From NCBI GenBank assembly GCA_900768805.1, contig CAAGEF010000251.1, positions 1 to 9,093 of the forward strand: a DNA stretch of 9,093 nucleotides. Direction: 5' to 3'. The stretch is from Clostridia bacterium (GTDB lineage Bacteria; Bacillota; Clostridia; TANB77; CAG-508). Made by a program: the position numbers and the translations under genes. Below the pieces are notes generated by a model. The model saw nothing but the letters and a program-made list of their open reading frames with translations, ran no database searches and was not told the origin of the DNA. Every line of letters begins with the position of its first letter. The first letter of the stretch is position 1. Shown here piece by piece: positions 1 through 4,708 of this stretch.

Positions 1-42
1 ATATTACATCAATTTATGTTAAAATGCAATATTTAAGTAAAA

Positions 43-68
43 AGAAACGCCCTAAACTTGACGTTTCT
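43..68 (-). terminator. Intrinsic terminator of the 87-aa gene
   Basis: On the minus strand a 7-bp perfect stem (AGAAACG / CGTTTCT, at 62-68 and 43-49) closes a 12-nt loop and is followed by a run of five T (complement of 39-43). It starts 47 nt after the stop codon at 115-117. The placement and U-tract suit Rho-independent termination. The stem is short and the loop large, so its strength is modest. Confidence 0.6.
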
Positions 69-72
69 CTTA

Positions 73-104
73 CTTTTGGAATTTAATTTTTCTTTTGGAA
101 TTTA
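73..104. repeat. 13-bp direct repeat, two copies
   Basis: The sequence CTTTTGGAATTTA occurs at 73-85 and again at 92-104, with a 19-bp period, in the 3' untranslated region between the stop codon at 115-117 and the terminator. Only two copies exist. It may be a small tandem duplication; no function is evident. Confidence 0.6.
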
Positions 105-114
105 CTTTTACAAG

Positions 115-378
115 TTACCTCAAATATTCTTCTAACTCTGATAATTTTATCTTTTTTGATAGATTAGAAATATAAACATCATTTGAATAGTTAAAAACTA
201 AAAGAGTAATATTTTTAATAATCACTCTATGTGGTTCAATGTATGAAATATTAGTCTTCTCAATTTTTCTAATGCTACCATTGATAAAAGTAGGAGTAAC
301 TTTGGAAAAATCACATATAAATTCAAGTCTTTGTTTTAAACTTTCCTCAAATTGTATTTCTTGTTTAATTATCTTCAT
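115..378 (-). CDS. Hypothetical protein, 87 aa
   Basis: I do not recognise this family. The frame is open far upstream, but the upstream part is translated tRNA sequence, so the N-terminus must lie nearer. I chose ATG at 378 (MKIIKQEIQF), preceded by AAAGGATGGTG about 8-12 nt upstream; ATG at 390 (MVFEMKII, 91 aa) is an alternative but would sit on that ribosome binding site. The protein has no signal peptide or membrane segment. It is mixed alpha/beta in appearance, with several short beta-like stretches (HRVIIKNITLLVF, NDVYISNL) and a charged C-terminus (KKIKLSELEEYLR). It follows the tRNA-Leu gene on the same strand. No convincing promoter lies in the 50 nt between its start and the tRNA terminator, so it may depend on read-through. 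A terminator follows. Conservation is the main unknown. Confidence 0.5.
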   Translation of the reverse strand: MKIIKQEIQFEESLKQRLEFICDFSKVTPTFINGSIRKIEKTNISYIEPHRVIIKNITLLVFNYSNDVYISNLSKKIKLSELEEYLR

Positions 379-429
379 TTCAAACACCATCCTTTCTTTT
401 TGGGATTGGATGACTTTTTTCGCAATAAA

Positions 430-457
430 AAAAATCAACCATTTCTGATTGATTTTT
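430..457 (-). terminator. Terminator downstream of tRNA-Leu
   Basis: AAAATCAA at 431-438 pairs with TTGATTTT at 449-456 around a 10-nt loop. Read on the minus strand the hairpin is followed by a T-run (complement of 426-432), which fits termination of the tRNA transcript. The plus-strand side also has a short T-run, so it could act both ways. Just before it in the tRNA trailer is a second hairpin, TCTGTTC at 465-471 with GAACAGA at 481-487, without a U-tract; that one may guide 3' processing. Confidence 0.65.
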
Positions 458-495
458 GTATCTATCTGTTCTATTAGTTCGAACAGAAACGTCAT

Positions 496-578
496 TGGTG
501 CCGATGGTGGGACTCGAACCCACATGGTTTCCCGCAGCATTTTGAGTGCTGTGCGTCTGCCAATTTCGCCACATCGGC
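496..578 (-). tRNA. tRNA-Leu, anticodon CAA
   Basis: The full cloverleaf can be read on the minus strand. The acceptor stem is GCCGATG (578-572) with CATCGGC (506-500) and discriminator A499. The D-arm has GCG/CGC with the loop containing TTGGCAGA. The anticodon stem is CAGCA/TGCTG (551-547/539-535) with loop CTCAAAA, which gives anticodon CAA at 544-542 (reads UUG, leucine). An 11-nt variable region carries a tiny GG/CC stem. The T-arm is GTGGG-TTCGAGT-CCCAC (523-507). CCA is encoded at 498-496. The extended variable region and D-loop fit tRNA-Leu. A promoter lies upstream and a terminator downstream, so it is transcribed as a single tRNA gene. Confidence 0.97.
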
Positions 579-599
579 ATATATTTTTATTACTTGATT

Positions 600-628
600 A
601 TCTTAACATATATATAATTATTTGTCTA
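600..628 (-). promoter_or_regulatory. Promoter of tRNA-Leu
   Basis: On the minus strand a -35-like TAGACA (628-623) and a -10-like TAAGAT (605-600) are separated by exactly 17 nt. The -10 box ends 21 nt before the mature tRNA 5' end, a sensible leader for RNase P processing. The background is AT-rich, so the assignment rests on spacing and position. Confidence 0.6.
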
Positions 629-735
629 GTTTTTTGCAAAAAAATTTATAATATTTTTAATATATTCTACTTATAATATTATATATAACTTTAAGAAAGG
701 AGAAATAATCTTTAATTCGGATTATATATAAACTT

Positions 736-873
736 ATGGAGGATAAAAATAAAGAAAAAGAATATACTACAGATAGCGGAGAGTTCGTTCCATCATATTT
801 TACATGGCAAACATTAACAGGTCAGAAAAAACGAGCTAAAGAATTAGATAATATGACAAAGGACGAAAAATAA
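736..873 (+). CDS. Small hypothetical protein, 45 aa
   Basis: An open frame on the plus strand starts at ATG 736 (MEDKNKEKEY) and stops at TAA 871-873, giving a hydrophilic 45-residue protein. It has an acidic/basic N-terminus, a central aromatic stretch (GEFVPSYFTWQTLTGQ, residues 15-30) and a charged helical tail. There is no signal peptide or membrane segment, and the family is not recognised. Support for a real gene: sensible codon use, a TATAAT-like box at 672-677, an AAAGGAG at 696-702, and a strong terminator whose loop contains the stop codon. The weak point is the 33-nt distance from AAAGGAG to the ATG. A weak hairpin (ATAATC 705-710 with GATTAT 720-725) could shorten it to about 12 nt. 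A non-ATG start such as ATT at 715 is possible but unlikely. It is the only plus-strand gene seen here. Confidence 0.55.
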   Translation: MEDKNKEKEYTTDSGEFVPSYFTWQTLTGQKKRAKELDNMTKDEK

Positions 874-885
874 ATTTCGTCCTTT
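858..885. terminator. Strong terminator shared by convergent genes
   Basis: AAAGGACGAAA (858-868) pairs perfectly with TTTCGTCCTTT (875-885) around the 6-nt loop AATAAA. On the plus strand it forms the end of the 45-aa gene, whose TAA stop (871-873) starts in the loop. On the minus strand the TAA stop of the 127-aa gene (887-885) abuts the stem. The T-run is only four bases on the plus side and poorer on the minus side, so termination is better supported for the plus strand. Confidence 0.8.
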
Positions 886-1268
886 TAAAGCTCTGCTTTT
901 ATTGCTAAAATCTTTTTTTTATAAATCTCTATCTCGCTTTTTAACCTATCCCTTTGTTCAATATACAAATTTTTTAATTGTTCTTTTTCCTCATCAGATA
1001 AATCTTTTGTCAAAGACCTTAAATTTTCTTCATTAATTCCTCTTTGTTCCAATTCTTCTTGTATATTTAATAGTTTCCTCAAACTAAAATCCATTTGCGA
1101 GTTTTGAAAAACTATATTTTCTTCTTTTTTTATCTCAAACTCATTCTCTATAAAAATTTGCTTACTATTCTTTTTATTCTTAAAAAATATATTCTTAAAA
1201 ATAGATAGAAATTTATCTACTACAGTTTCTTTTTTTATTACCAAACTCTTATCATTTAATTTCTTCAT
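885..1268 (-). CDS. Hypothetical protein, 127 aa, helical C-terminus
   Basis: Family not recognised. ATG at 1268 has GGAG five nt upstream (TGGAGTTTTTATG), and that site lies against the TAG stop of the upstream gene, so the two genes are 12 nt apart and probably cotranscribed and coupled. Visible parts: a basic, amphipathic N-terminal segment (residues 17-33, with FLSIFKNIFFKNKK) that could touch membrane or nucleic acid; a low-complexity charged linker (34-60); and a long predicted helix/coiled coil from about 62 to the end, with two acidic-basic blocks (LSDEEKEQL at 90-98 and RDRLKSEIEIYKKKI at 106-120). It has no secretion signal and no catalytic motif. A structural or partner-binding role with the upstream protein is an inference from the operon alone. 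Its stop codon merges into the shared terminator. Confidence 0.8.
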   Translation of the reverse strand: MKKLNDKSLVIKKETVVDKFLSIFKNIFFKNKKNSKQIFIENEFEIKKEENIVFQNSQMDFSLRKLLNIQEELEQRGINEENLRSLTKDLSDEEKEQLKNLYIEQRDRLKSEIEIYKKKILAIKAEL

Positions 1269-1280
1269 AAAAACTCCATT

Positions 1281-2174
1281 CTAATCATATCTACTTTCTC
1301 TTTCATTTCTGTCTAATTTTTCTTGTTTTTGTAAATAATCTTGATATAAAGCTTTAACTGCAACTTTTTCTTTTTCTAATTTAGCCTTTTCTAATGCATA
1401 TCCTAAAATTTCATTTGCTATATTTGAATTTCTATTATTTATCTCAGTTAATTTTTGTGAAACTGAACTAAGCAAACTATCATTACCTTTTATTCCATCT
1501 ATCTCAATACTACATTCAGGAAATGGCTTTATAATATTATATTTTATAAATTGATCACCAAATTTTACTAGATTATTATTTATTGTTATATCATATTGTT
1601 CAGATTTTAACAAAATACTTCCATCATTACAATCACATTTTATATTAGGAAAATCTGAATTCTCCTTCTTTCTTAAATTCGATAAAACAGCATCTGCAAT
1701 AATTGAATTTATTAAAATTCCATTTGGATTTTCTTTTATACCATATTCTGTAATAATTTGCTCATTATTTTTAGATAATATAGCTTCAACTAAATCCAAA
1801 ATTTCTTGCTCTGACATTTTTGTAACATCTATTTGTGCAAATCTTACCATAAATCTATTTAAATCAAATCTACCACCATTTAAAATTAAATTTGATGTTA
1901 CTTCATTATGATTTTTATGATTAACAATATGTTCAAGTTCAATACCAAAAATATTTTTGGGAGAAATAATTTTCCAAGTAGCTCGCCCATTTTCATCATA
2001 TTGTATACAATTAGAATATGAATCTGTTCTAACCACATCATGTTCCCCAGATCCAAAGTATAAACTTGCATATTTACTTATATCTTTTTTATATCCATCA
2101 TATAAATAAACATTTTTAAATAACTGAAGAGAACTTGAATAATCATCAAATTCACTAATTTCACTATTGTTCAT
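1281..2174 (-). CDS. Hypothetical protein, 297 aa
   Basis: Family not recognised. ATG at 2174 (MNNSEISEFD) is chosen because GGAG sits six nt upstream. ATG 2180 is too close to that site, and TTG 2192 would fall at the predicted transcription start. The protein appears cytoplasmic: no signal peptide or membrane helix. Residues about 20-115 look mixed alpha/beta, with a distinctive aromatic and histidine-rich patch (YFGSGEHDVVRTDSYSN at 39-55, ELEHIVNHKNHNE at 79-91). Residues 119-170 are helical. A CDC pair (180-182) precedes a beta-rich section (185-228), and residues 232-295 are a charged coiled coil ending in KLDRNERESRYD. It leads a two-gene operon with the 127-aa protein, which also ends in a coiled coil, so a complex between the two is plausible but unproven. 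A CxC pair alone does not establish metal binding. Confidence 0.82.
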   Translation of the reverse strand: MNNSEISEFDDYSSSLQLFKNVYLYDGYKKDISKYASLYFGSGEHDVVRTDSYSNCIQYDENGRATWKIISPKNIFGIELEHIVNHKNHNEVTSNLILNGGRFDLNRFMVRFAQIDVTKMSEQEILDLVEAILSKNNEQIITEYGIKENPNGILINSIIADAVLSNLRKKENSDFPNIKCDCNDGSILLKSEQYDITINNNLVKFGDQFIKYNIIKPFPECSIEIDGIKGNDSLLSSVSQKLTEINNRNSNIANEILGYALEKAKLEKEKVAVKALYQDYLQKQEKLDRNERESRYD

Positions 2175-2199
2175 ATACATCTCCAATCGCAATACTTCA

Positions 2200-2205
2200 A
2201 TTATA
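2200..2205 (-). promoter_or_regulatory. -10 box of the 297/127-aa operon
   Basis: TATAAT on the minus strand lies 25 nt before the chosen ATG at 2174 and places transcription start near 2193. The -35 position, 17 nt upstream, reads AAAGAA and is poor. This suggests help from an activator or a different upstream element; the inverted repeat at 2242-2272 is placed suitably. AT-rich background lowers confidence. Confidence 0.4.
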
Positions 2206-2241
2206 TTTTACCTTTATTTATATTCTTTTTCTATAAATTTT

Positions 2242-2272
2242 ATGTTACATTTTATTAAATGTTTGGTAACAT
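2242..2272. repeat. Inverted repeat ATGTTAC...GTAACAT
   Basis: ATGTTAC at 2242-2248 and GTAACAT at 2266-2272 form a perfect 7-bp inverted repeat with a 17-nt spacer. Nested inside is another perfect pair, ACATTT (2247-2252) and AAATGT (2257-2262). It is centred about 64 nt upstream of the inferred start of the 297-aa operon and has no U-tract, so a protein-binding site is more likely than a terminator. Confidence 0.45.
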
Positions 2273-2383
2273 TTTTTGAATTATTCTAATATTTTAACTT
2301 ACTTTTTACCAAAGATAAAATAAAAACATTGACACCTCAAAAAATTTCAACATTATTAAAAAATTCCATTCTCTAATTAAAAT

Positions 2384-2425
2384 AAAATAAAGAAACTTGC
2401 ATTTATGTACAAGTTTCTTTATTTT
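2384..2425 (-). terminator. Terminator of the GNAT cassette
   Basis: A 16-bp perfect stem (AAAATAAAGAAACTTG at 2384-2399 with its complement at 2410-2425) closes a 10-nt loop. It begins directly after the TAA stop at 2426-2428 of the acetyltransferase, and on the minus strand it ends in a T-rich tail. This is the longest hairpin stem I found in the window. Confidence 0.88.
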
Positions 2426-3037
2426 TTAATTTTTTCCCAAATCACATAACATTTGAAGCAGATATTCACCATGATTTTTATCTCTTTCATCCTTTTCAAG
2501 ATTTCTTTTTCCAAAACATACAAATCCATTACTTTCATAAAAAGATTTCAATTTATCAATATCTTCGCATTCTATAAAAACGAACTGACCTCCTAAAATT
2601 TTTTGTGCTTCTCTTATTTTATCACATGCAAGTTTTAGCAATTCATCACCACTAATTAAAGTATTATAATTATTCTTATAACTTTTTCCTAATTGACCTA
2701 TTAATGGTAATGATATCTCTAAATACTTATTTTCATCATTACCATTTGCATATTTTTTTAATATTTTCAACTTAGTTTTACTTACTACTCTTTTATCTAT
2801 TCTTGTGTTCTTACTAGTTAATGCAAAATATCCTACTATTACATCTTCACTTTTATAAGTTGTACTAACTAAATAAGTACTAGAAATTCTCATTTTAGAA
2901 AATTGTATAGCCTTTTCTTTTATAAAATATTCTACATCTTTATTTAATGGACACTCAAAGTCACTTAAAATTTTTTTAGTTTTTTCTTCTCCAATAGCTT
3001 CATACATATCTTTTAAATTTATTATGTTATATGCCAA
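2426..3037 (-). CDS. GNAT acetyltransferase, probable toxin
   Basis: The 203-residue protein shows the order of a GNAT N-acetyltransferase: an N-terminal segment with TYLVSTTY (54-61), strand VIVGYFALTSK (66-76), the LEISLPLIGQLG strand (106-117), a helix (130-147), the QFVFIECED strand (151-159) and the classic end FYESNGFVCFGKR (166-178). Tyr167 is in the position of the catalytic tyrosine of TacT-like toxins. The usual acetyl-CoA loop (Q/R-x-x-G-x-G/A) is degenerate here (KNNYNTLISG, 121-130). The start is TTG at 3037, with GGAG 10 nt upstream inside the preceding gene; ATG at residue 11 is the alternative. The gap to the upstream 57-aa gene is 5 nt. Known GNAT toxins acetylate charged aminoacyl-tRNA and stop translation. 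Toxin activity here is inferred from the small upstream partner and the fold. A non-toxin acetyltransferase is possible. Confidence 0.82.
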   Translation of the reverse strand: MAYNIINLKDMYEAIGEEKTKKILSDFECPLNKDVEYFIKEKAIQFSKMRISSTYLVSTTYKSEDVIVGYFALTSKNTRIDKRVVSKTKLKILKKYANGNDENKYLEISLPLIGQLGKSYKNNYNTLISGDELLKLACDKIREAQKILGGQFVFIECEDIDKLKSFYESNGFVCFGKRNLEKDERDKNHGEYLLQMLCDLGKN

Positions 3038-3042
3038 ATATA

Positions 3043-3216
3043 TTATGCTCCAAACATTTTTTTAATAGTATCTTTATCTTCTATATTTTTTACAGCAGCT
3101 TTAAAATTCACTTTTTTTCTACCTTTATTTTCAGCATTCTCTAATGCAATCACAAATGATTCTGCTGACTTTTTATTTTTAATAACTATGTTTTTTAAAA
3201 AACTTTTTGTTGCCAT
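3043..3216 (-). CDS. Small basic protein, probable antitoxin, 57 aa
   Basis: ATG at 3216 (MATKSFLKNI) follows AGGAG at 9 nt. The in-frame TTG at 3225 touches the AGGAG and is rejected. The protein has a lysine-rich N-terminal strand-like part (KSFLKNIVIKNKKSAESF, 4-21), a helix (FVIALENAEN, 21-30), and a lysine-rich tail ending KKMFGA. It has no membrane segment and no catalytic residues. It is the first gene of a two-gene operon with the GNAT protein, with a 5-nt gap and with the toxin's ribosome binding site inside its last codons. First place, small size and high charge match antitoxins, which usually neutralise the toxin and repress the operon. It does not look like the ribbon-helix-helix TacA/DUF1778 antitoxins that partner classical TacT, so the pairing is inferred from position. 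Confidence 0.78.
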   Translation of the reverse strand: MATKSFLKNIVIKNKKSAESFVIALENAENKGRKKVNFKAAVKNIEDKDTIKKMFGA

Positions 3217-3234
3217 AAAAATCAACTCCTTACA

Positions 3235-3244
3235 ATAATATTAT
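3235..3244. promoter_or_regulatory. Palindrome near the cassette start site
   Basis: ATAATATTAT is a perfect 10-bp palindrome within a longer imperfect one (TACA...TGTA, 3231-3249). It lies between the -10 box and the ribosome binding site of the 57-aa gene, where a self-repressing antitoxin would bind. AT-only palindromes arise easily in this background, so this is weak evidence. Confidence 0.25.
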
Positions 3245-3261
3245 ATGTATTTCGCTATTTA

Positions 3262-3290
3262 ATTATACCACTATTTTATGTAAATTGCAA
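3262..3290 (-). promoter_or_regulatory. Promoter of the antitoxin-GNAT cassette
   Basis: On the minus strand TTGCAA (3290-3285), exactly 17 nt, then a consensus TATAAT (3267-3262). It lies 46 nt upstream of the ATG at 3216 and is the best sigma-A-type promoter in the window. The spacer holds TTTACATAAAA, also found in the spacer of the LCP promoter. Confidence 0.75.
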
Positions 3291-3477
3291 ACAACACTCT
3301 AATCTCTAATACTTTATATAATAAATATTATCATTAAAAACACACCATTACTATAAATGTAACAAAAATTAAACATTACATTTTAGTAACAAAAGTATAA
3401 CATCTTTTTGTCTTAAAGTCTATATATTATTTTTATTTTTGATATAGTATTAATTGTATATATACAAAAAAATATAA
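3291..3477. other. Gene-free stretch with inverted and direct repeats
   Basis: No gene is visible between the cassette promoter and the terminator of the LCP gene, and no small frame with a ribosome binding site was found. It holds AAATGTAA (3355-3362) inverted to TTACATTT (3376-3383) with a 13-nt spacer, and a direct repeat GTAACAAAA at 3359-3367 and 3386-3394. The 10-mer TGTTACATTT (minus strand, 3364-3355) is shared with the inverted repeat at 2242-2272. The rest is plain AT-rich sequence. Confidence 0.5.
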
Positions 3478-3513
3478 AAAGCTGAAATGAAACATACATC
3501 TCATTTCAGCTTT
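3478..3513 (-). terminator. Terminator of the LCP gene
   Basis: A perfect 13-bp stem (AAAGCTGAAATGA at 3478-3490 with TCATTTCAGCTTT at 3501-3513) closes a 10-nt loop. On the minus strand it is followed by a T-rich tail (complement of 3465-3480). It lies 42 nt past the stop codon at 3556-3558. Confidence 0.85.
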
Positions 3514-3555
3514 AAATTTTATTATTTTAATCTCGTATAAATAAATTCACTATTT

Positions 3556-4575
3556 TTATTTTTTATCTCCATACAAATACTCAATAAAACTTTTTTTACA
3601 AACTTCATAATTATTAGGAACGAAAAAGTAAACACCTGTAATCATTTGCCCGCTTGCTTGCTCAGTAGATGGAACTTGAGTTGATACTATATTTGATAAA
3701 TATTCATTTTTATATTTTAATACTTCTGGAATATAACTAGAATACTTCAATACATCTATATTAGTTTTTACATATGGTAAAAAGTTATCAATTAAAGTAT
3801 TTATTTCATTTATATCTTTTTGGGCTATTTTTTCCATTAATTTTGTTATTACTGTTCTCTGCCTTTCAGCTCTTGTAAAATCATTTCCTACATAACGATT
3901 TCTACAATGTGTTAATGCTTGTGTACCAGTTAAATGAACATTACCTGAAGTATTTAACTTTCTTGCAATTCCATTTGAATTTTCTGCAGTATAATCTATA
4001 GCTCTATTTATAAAATTTTTCTCAGCTTCACTAATATATAAATCAATTCCTCCAACCATATCAACTAATGTAGCTACAGACTCCCAATTTACTGTTACAT
4101 ATTCAGATATATTTAATCCAAAATTTTGATTAATTGTTTTAATTGATAACTGTTCTTTTCCATAAGCAAAAGCATGATTTATTTTTGTTTTTCCATATCC
4201 TGGTATATCAACATATGTGTCTCTTGGAATTGATATCATAGAAATTTTTTTATTCATTGGATTTATTGAAAATATTATTATTACATCACTTCTACCATCA
4301 TCATACGAATCTTTCATATTTCTAGAATCCGAACCAAATATTGCTATTGTTTTTATTTCATTGAATTGGTTTTCGGTTAAATTTATATCTTCATTAGAAT
4401 TTATATCCTCTAATATGTTTTGGTTTATAGATAAATCTTCTATATTTAAATCTTCATAATTTATTTTATTTAATTTGTTTTGGATAAATAAATATACTAC
4501 AGCACCAAGTGATATAATTATAACAAGAAAAATTATAATTACAACAAAAAGAATTTTCTTAACTTTTTTATTCAT
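3556..4575 (-). CDS. LytR-CpsA-Psr (LCP) family phosphotransferase
   Basis: LCP enzymes move undecaprenyl-linked polymers (teichoic acid, capsule, wall polysaccharide) onto peptidoglycan outside the membrane. The 339-aa protein has a short basic N-terminus, one membrane helix (about residues 8-31) and an extracellular LCP domain from about 75. Recognisable motifs are IFGSDSR (79-85), GRSDVIIIFSINP (94-106), SIPRDTYVDIPGYGKTKINH (115-134), VGGIDLYI (174-181) and the arginine-rich CRNRYVGNDFTRAERQR (224-240). The Asp and Arg residues of these motifs bind the polyprenyl pyrophosphate and Mg2+ in known family members. Length is normal. Start ATG 4575 has GAGG seven nt upstream. The gene is monocistronic with its own promoter and terminator. 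Its place next to glycosyltransferase, flippase and SLH genes supports wall-polymer attachment. Which polymer it attaches cannot be told. Confidence 0.95.
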   Translation of the reverse strand: MNKKVKKILFVVIIIFLVIIISLGAVVYLFIQNKLNKINYEDLNIEDLSINQNILEDINSNEDINLTENQFNEIKTIAIFGSDSRNMKDSYDDGRSDVIIIFSINPMNKKISMISIPRDTYVDIPGYGKTKINHAFAYGKEQLSIKTINQNFGLNISEYVTVNWESVATLVDMVGGIDLYISEAEKNFINRAIDYTAENSNGIARKLNTSGNVHLTGTQALTHCRNRYVGNDFTRAERQRTVITKLMEKIAQKDINEINTLIDNFLPYVKTNIDVLKYSSYIPEVLKYKNEYLSNIVSTQVPSTEQASGQMITGVYFFVPNNYEVCKKSFIEYLYGDKK

Positions 4576-4587
4576 TTAACAACCTCT

Positions 4588-4636
4588 TTTACATAAATTT
4601 ACTGGCATTAATTATCATACCATATTTTTATGTAAA
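4588..4636. promoter_or_regulatory. Inverted repeat flanking the LCP promoter -10
   Basis: TTTACATAAA (4588-4597) and TTTATGTAAA (4627-4636) are perfect 10-bp inverted arms, 39 bp centre to centre (about four helical turns). One arm is in the -35/-10 spacer and the other in the 5' leader. This is a reasonable layout for a repressor bound at two half-sites. No regulator gene is visible in the window. Confidence 0.45.
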
Positions 4637-4642
4637 CTTCAA
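4614..4642 (-). promoter_or_regulatory. Promoter of the LCP gene
   Basis: On the minus strand TTGAAG (4642-4637), a 17-nt spacer, then TATGAT (4619-4614) preceded by TGG, an extended -10 element. It lies 38 nt upstream of the ATG at 4575. Confidence 0.65.
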
Positions 4643-4671
4643 TAGTTGTCTAAAATATTTCATTAAACTAC

Positions 4672-4702
4672 AAAATTCAGTAAATATTTTTTACTGAATT
4701 TT
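4672..4702 (-). terminator. Terminator of the SLH transglutaminase gene
   Basis: AAAATTCAGTAAA (4672-4684) pairs with TTTACTGAATTTT (4690-4702) over 13 bp with a 5-nt loop, seven nt after the stop codon at 4709-4711. The minus-strand T-run is short (four bases plus a T-rich tail), but position and stem fit termination before the LCP promoter. Confidence 0.75.
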
Positions 4703-4708
4703 TGTTAT

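Noticed and set aside
239..448. Plus-strand 69-aa frame opposite the 87-aa gene
   Set aside because: Antisense shadow with no ribosome binding site; it runs through the tRNA terminator.
379..540. N-terminal extension of the 115-378 gene into the tRNA
   Set aside because: The extension encodes tRNA T-arm and trailer sequence and crosses the tRNA terminator. A start with a ribosome binding site exists at 378.
380..580. Open frames across the tRNA on both strands (66 aa minus; 75 aa plus at 449-676)
   Set aside because: They are translations of tRNA-Leu and its antisense (MPMWRNWQTHSTQ..., GGTRTHMVSRS...), a well-known source of false small proteins.
2175..2192. TTG start at 2192 for the 297-aa protein
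   Set aside because: It would lie at the predicted transcription start without a ribosome binding site, whereas ATG 2174 has GGAG at six nt.
2329..2358. Plus-strand promoter with TTGACA at 2329-2334
   Set aside because: The -35 is perfect, but the -10 position (ATTATT) is poor and no plus-strand gene or RNA signal follows before the opposing terminator.
3217..3225. TTG start at 3225 for the 57-aa protein
   Set aside because: It directly touches AGGAG, leaving no spacing; ATG 3216 has ideal spacing.
4217..4459. Plus-strand 80-aa frame inside the LCP gene
   Set aside because: Antisense to conserved LCP motifs, no ribosome binding site or promoter; a composition artefact.
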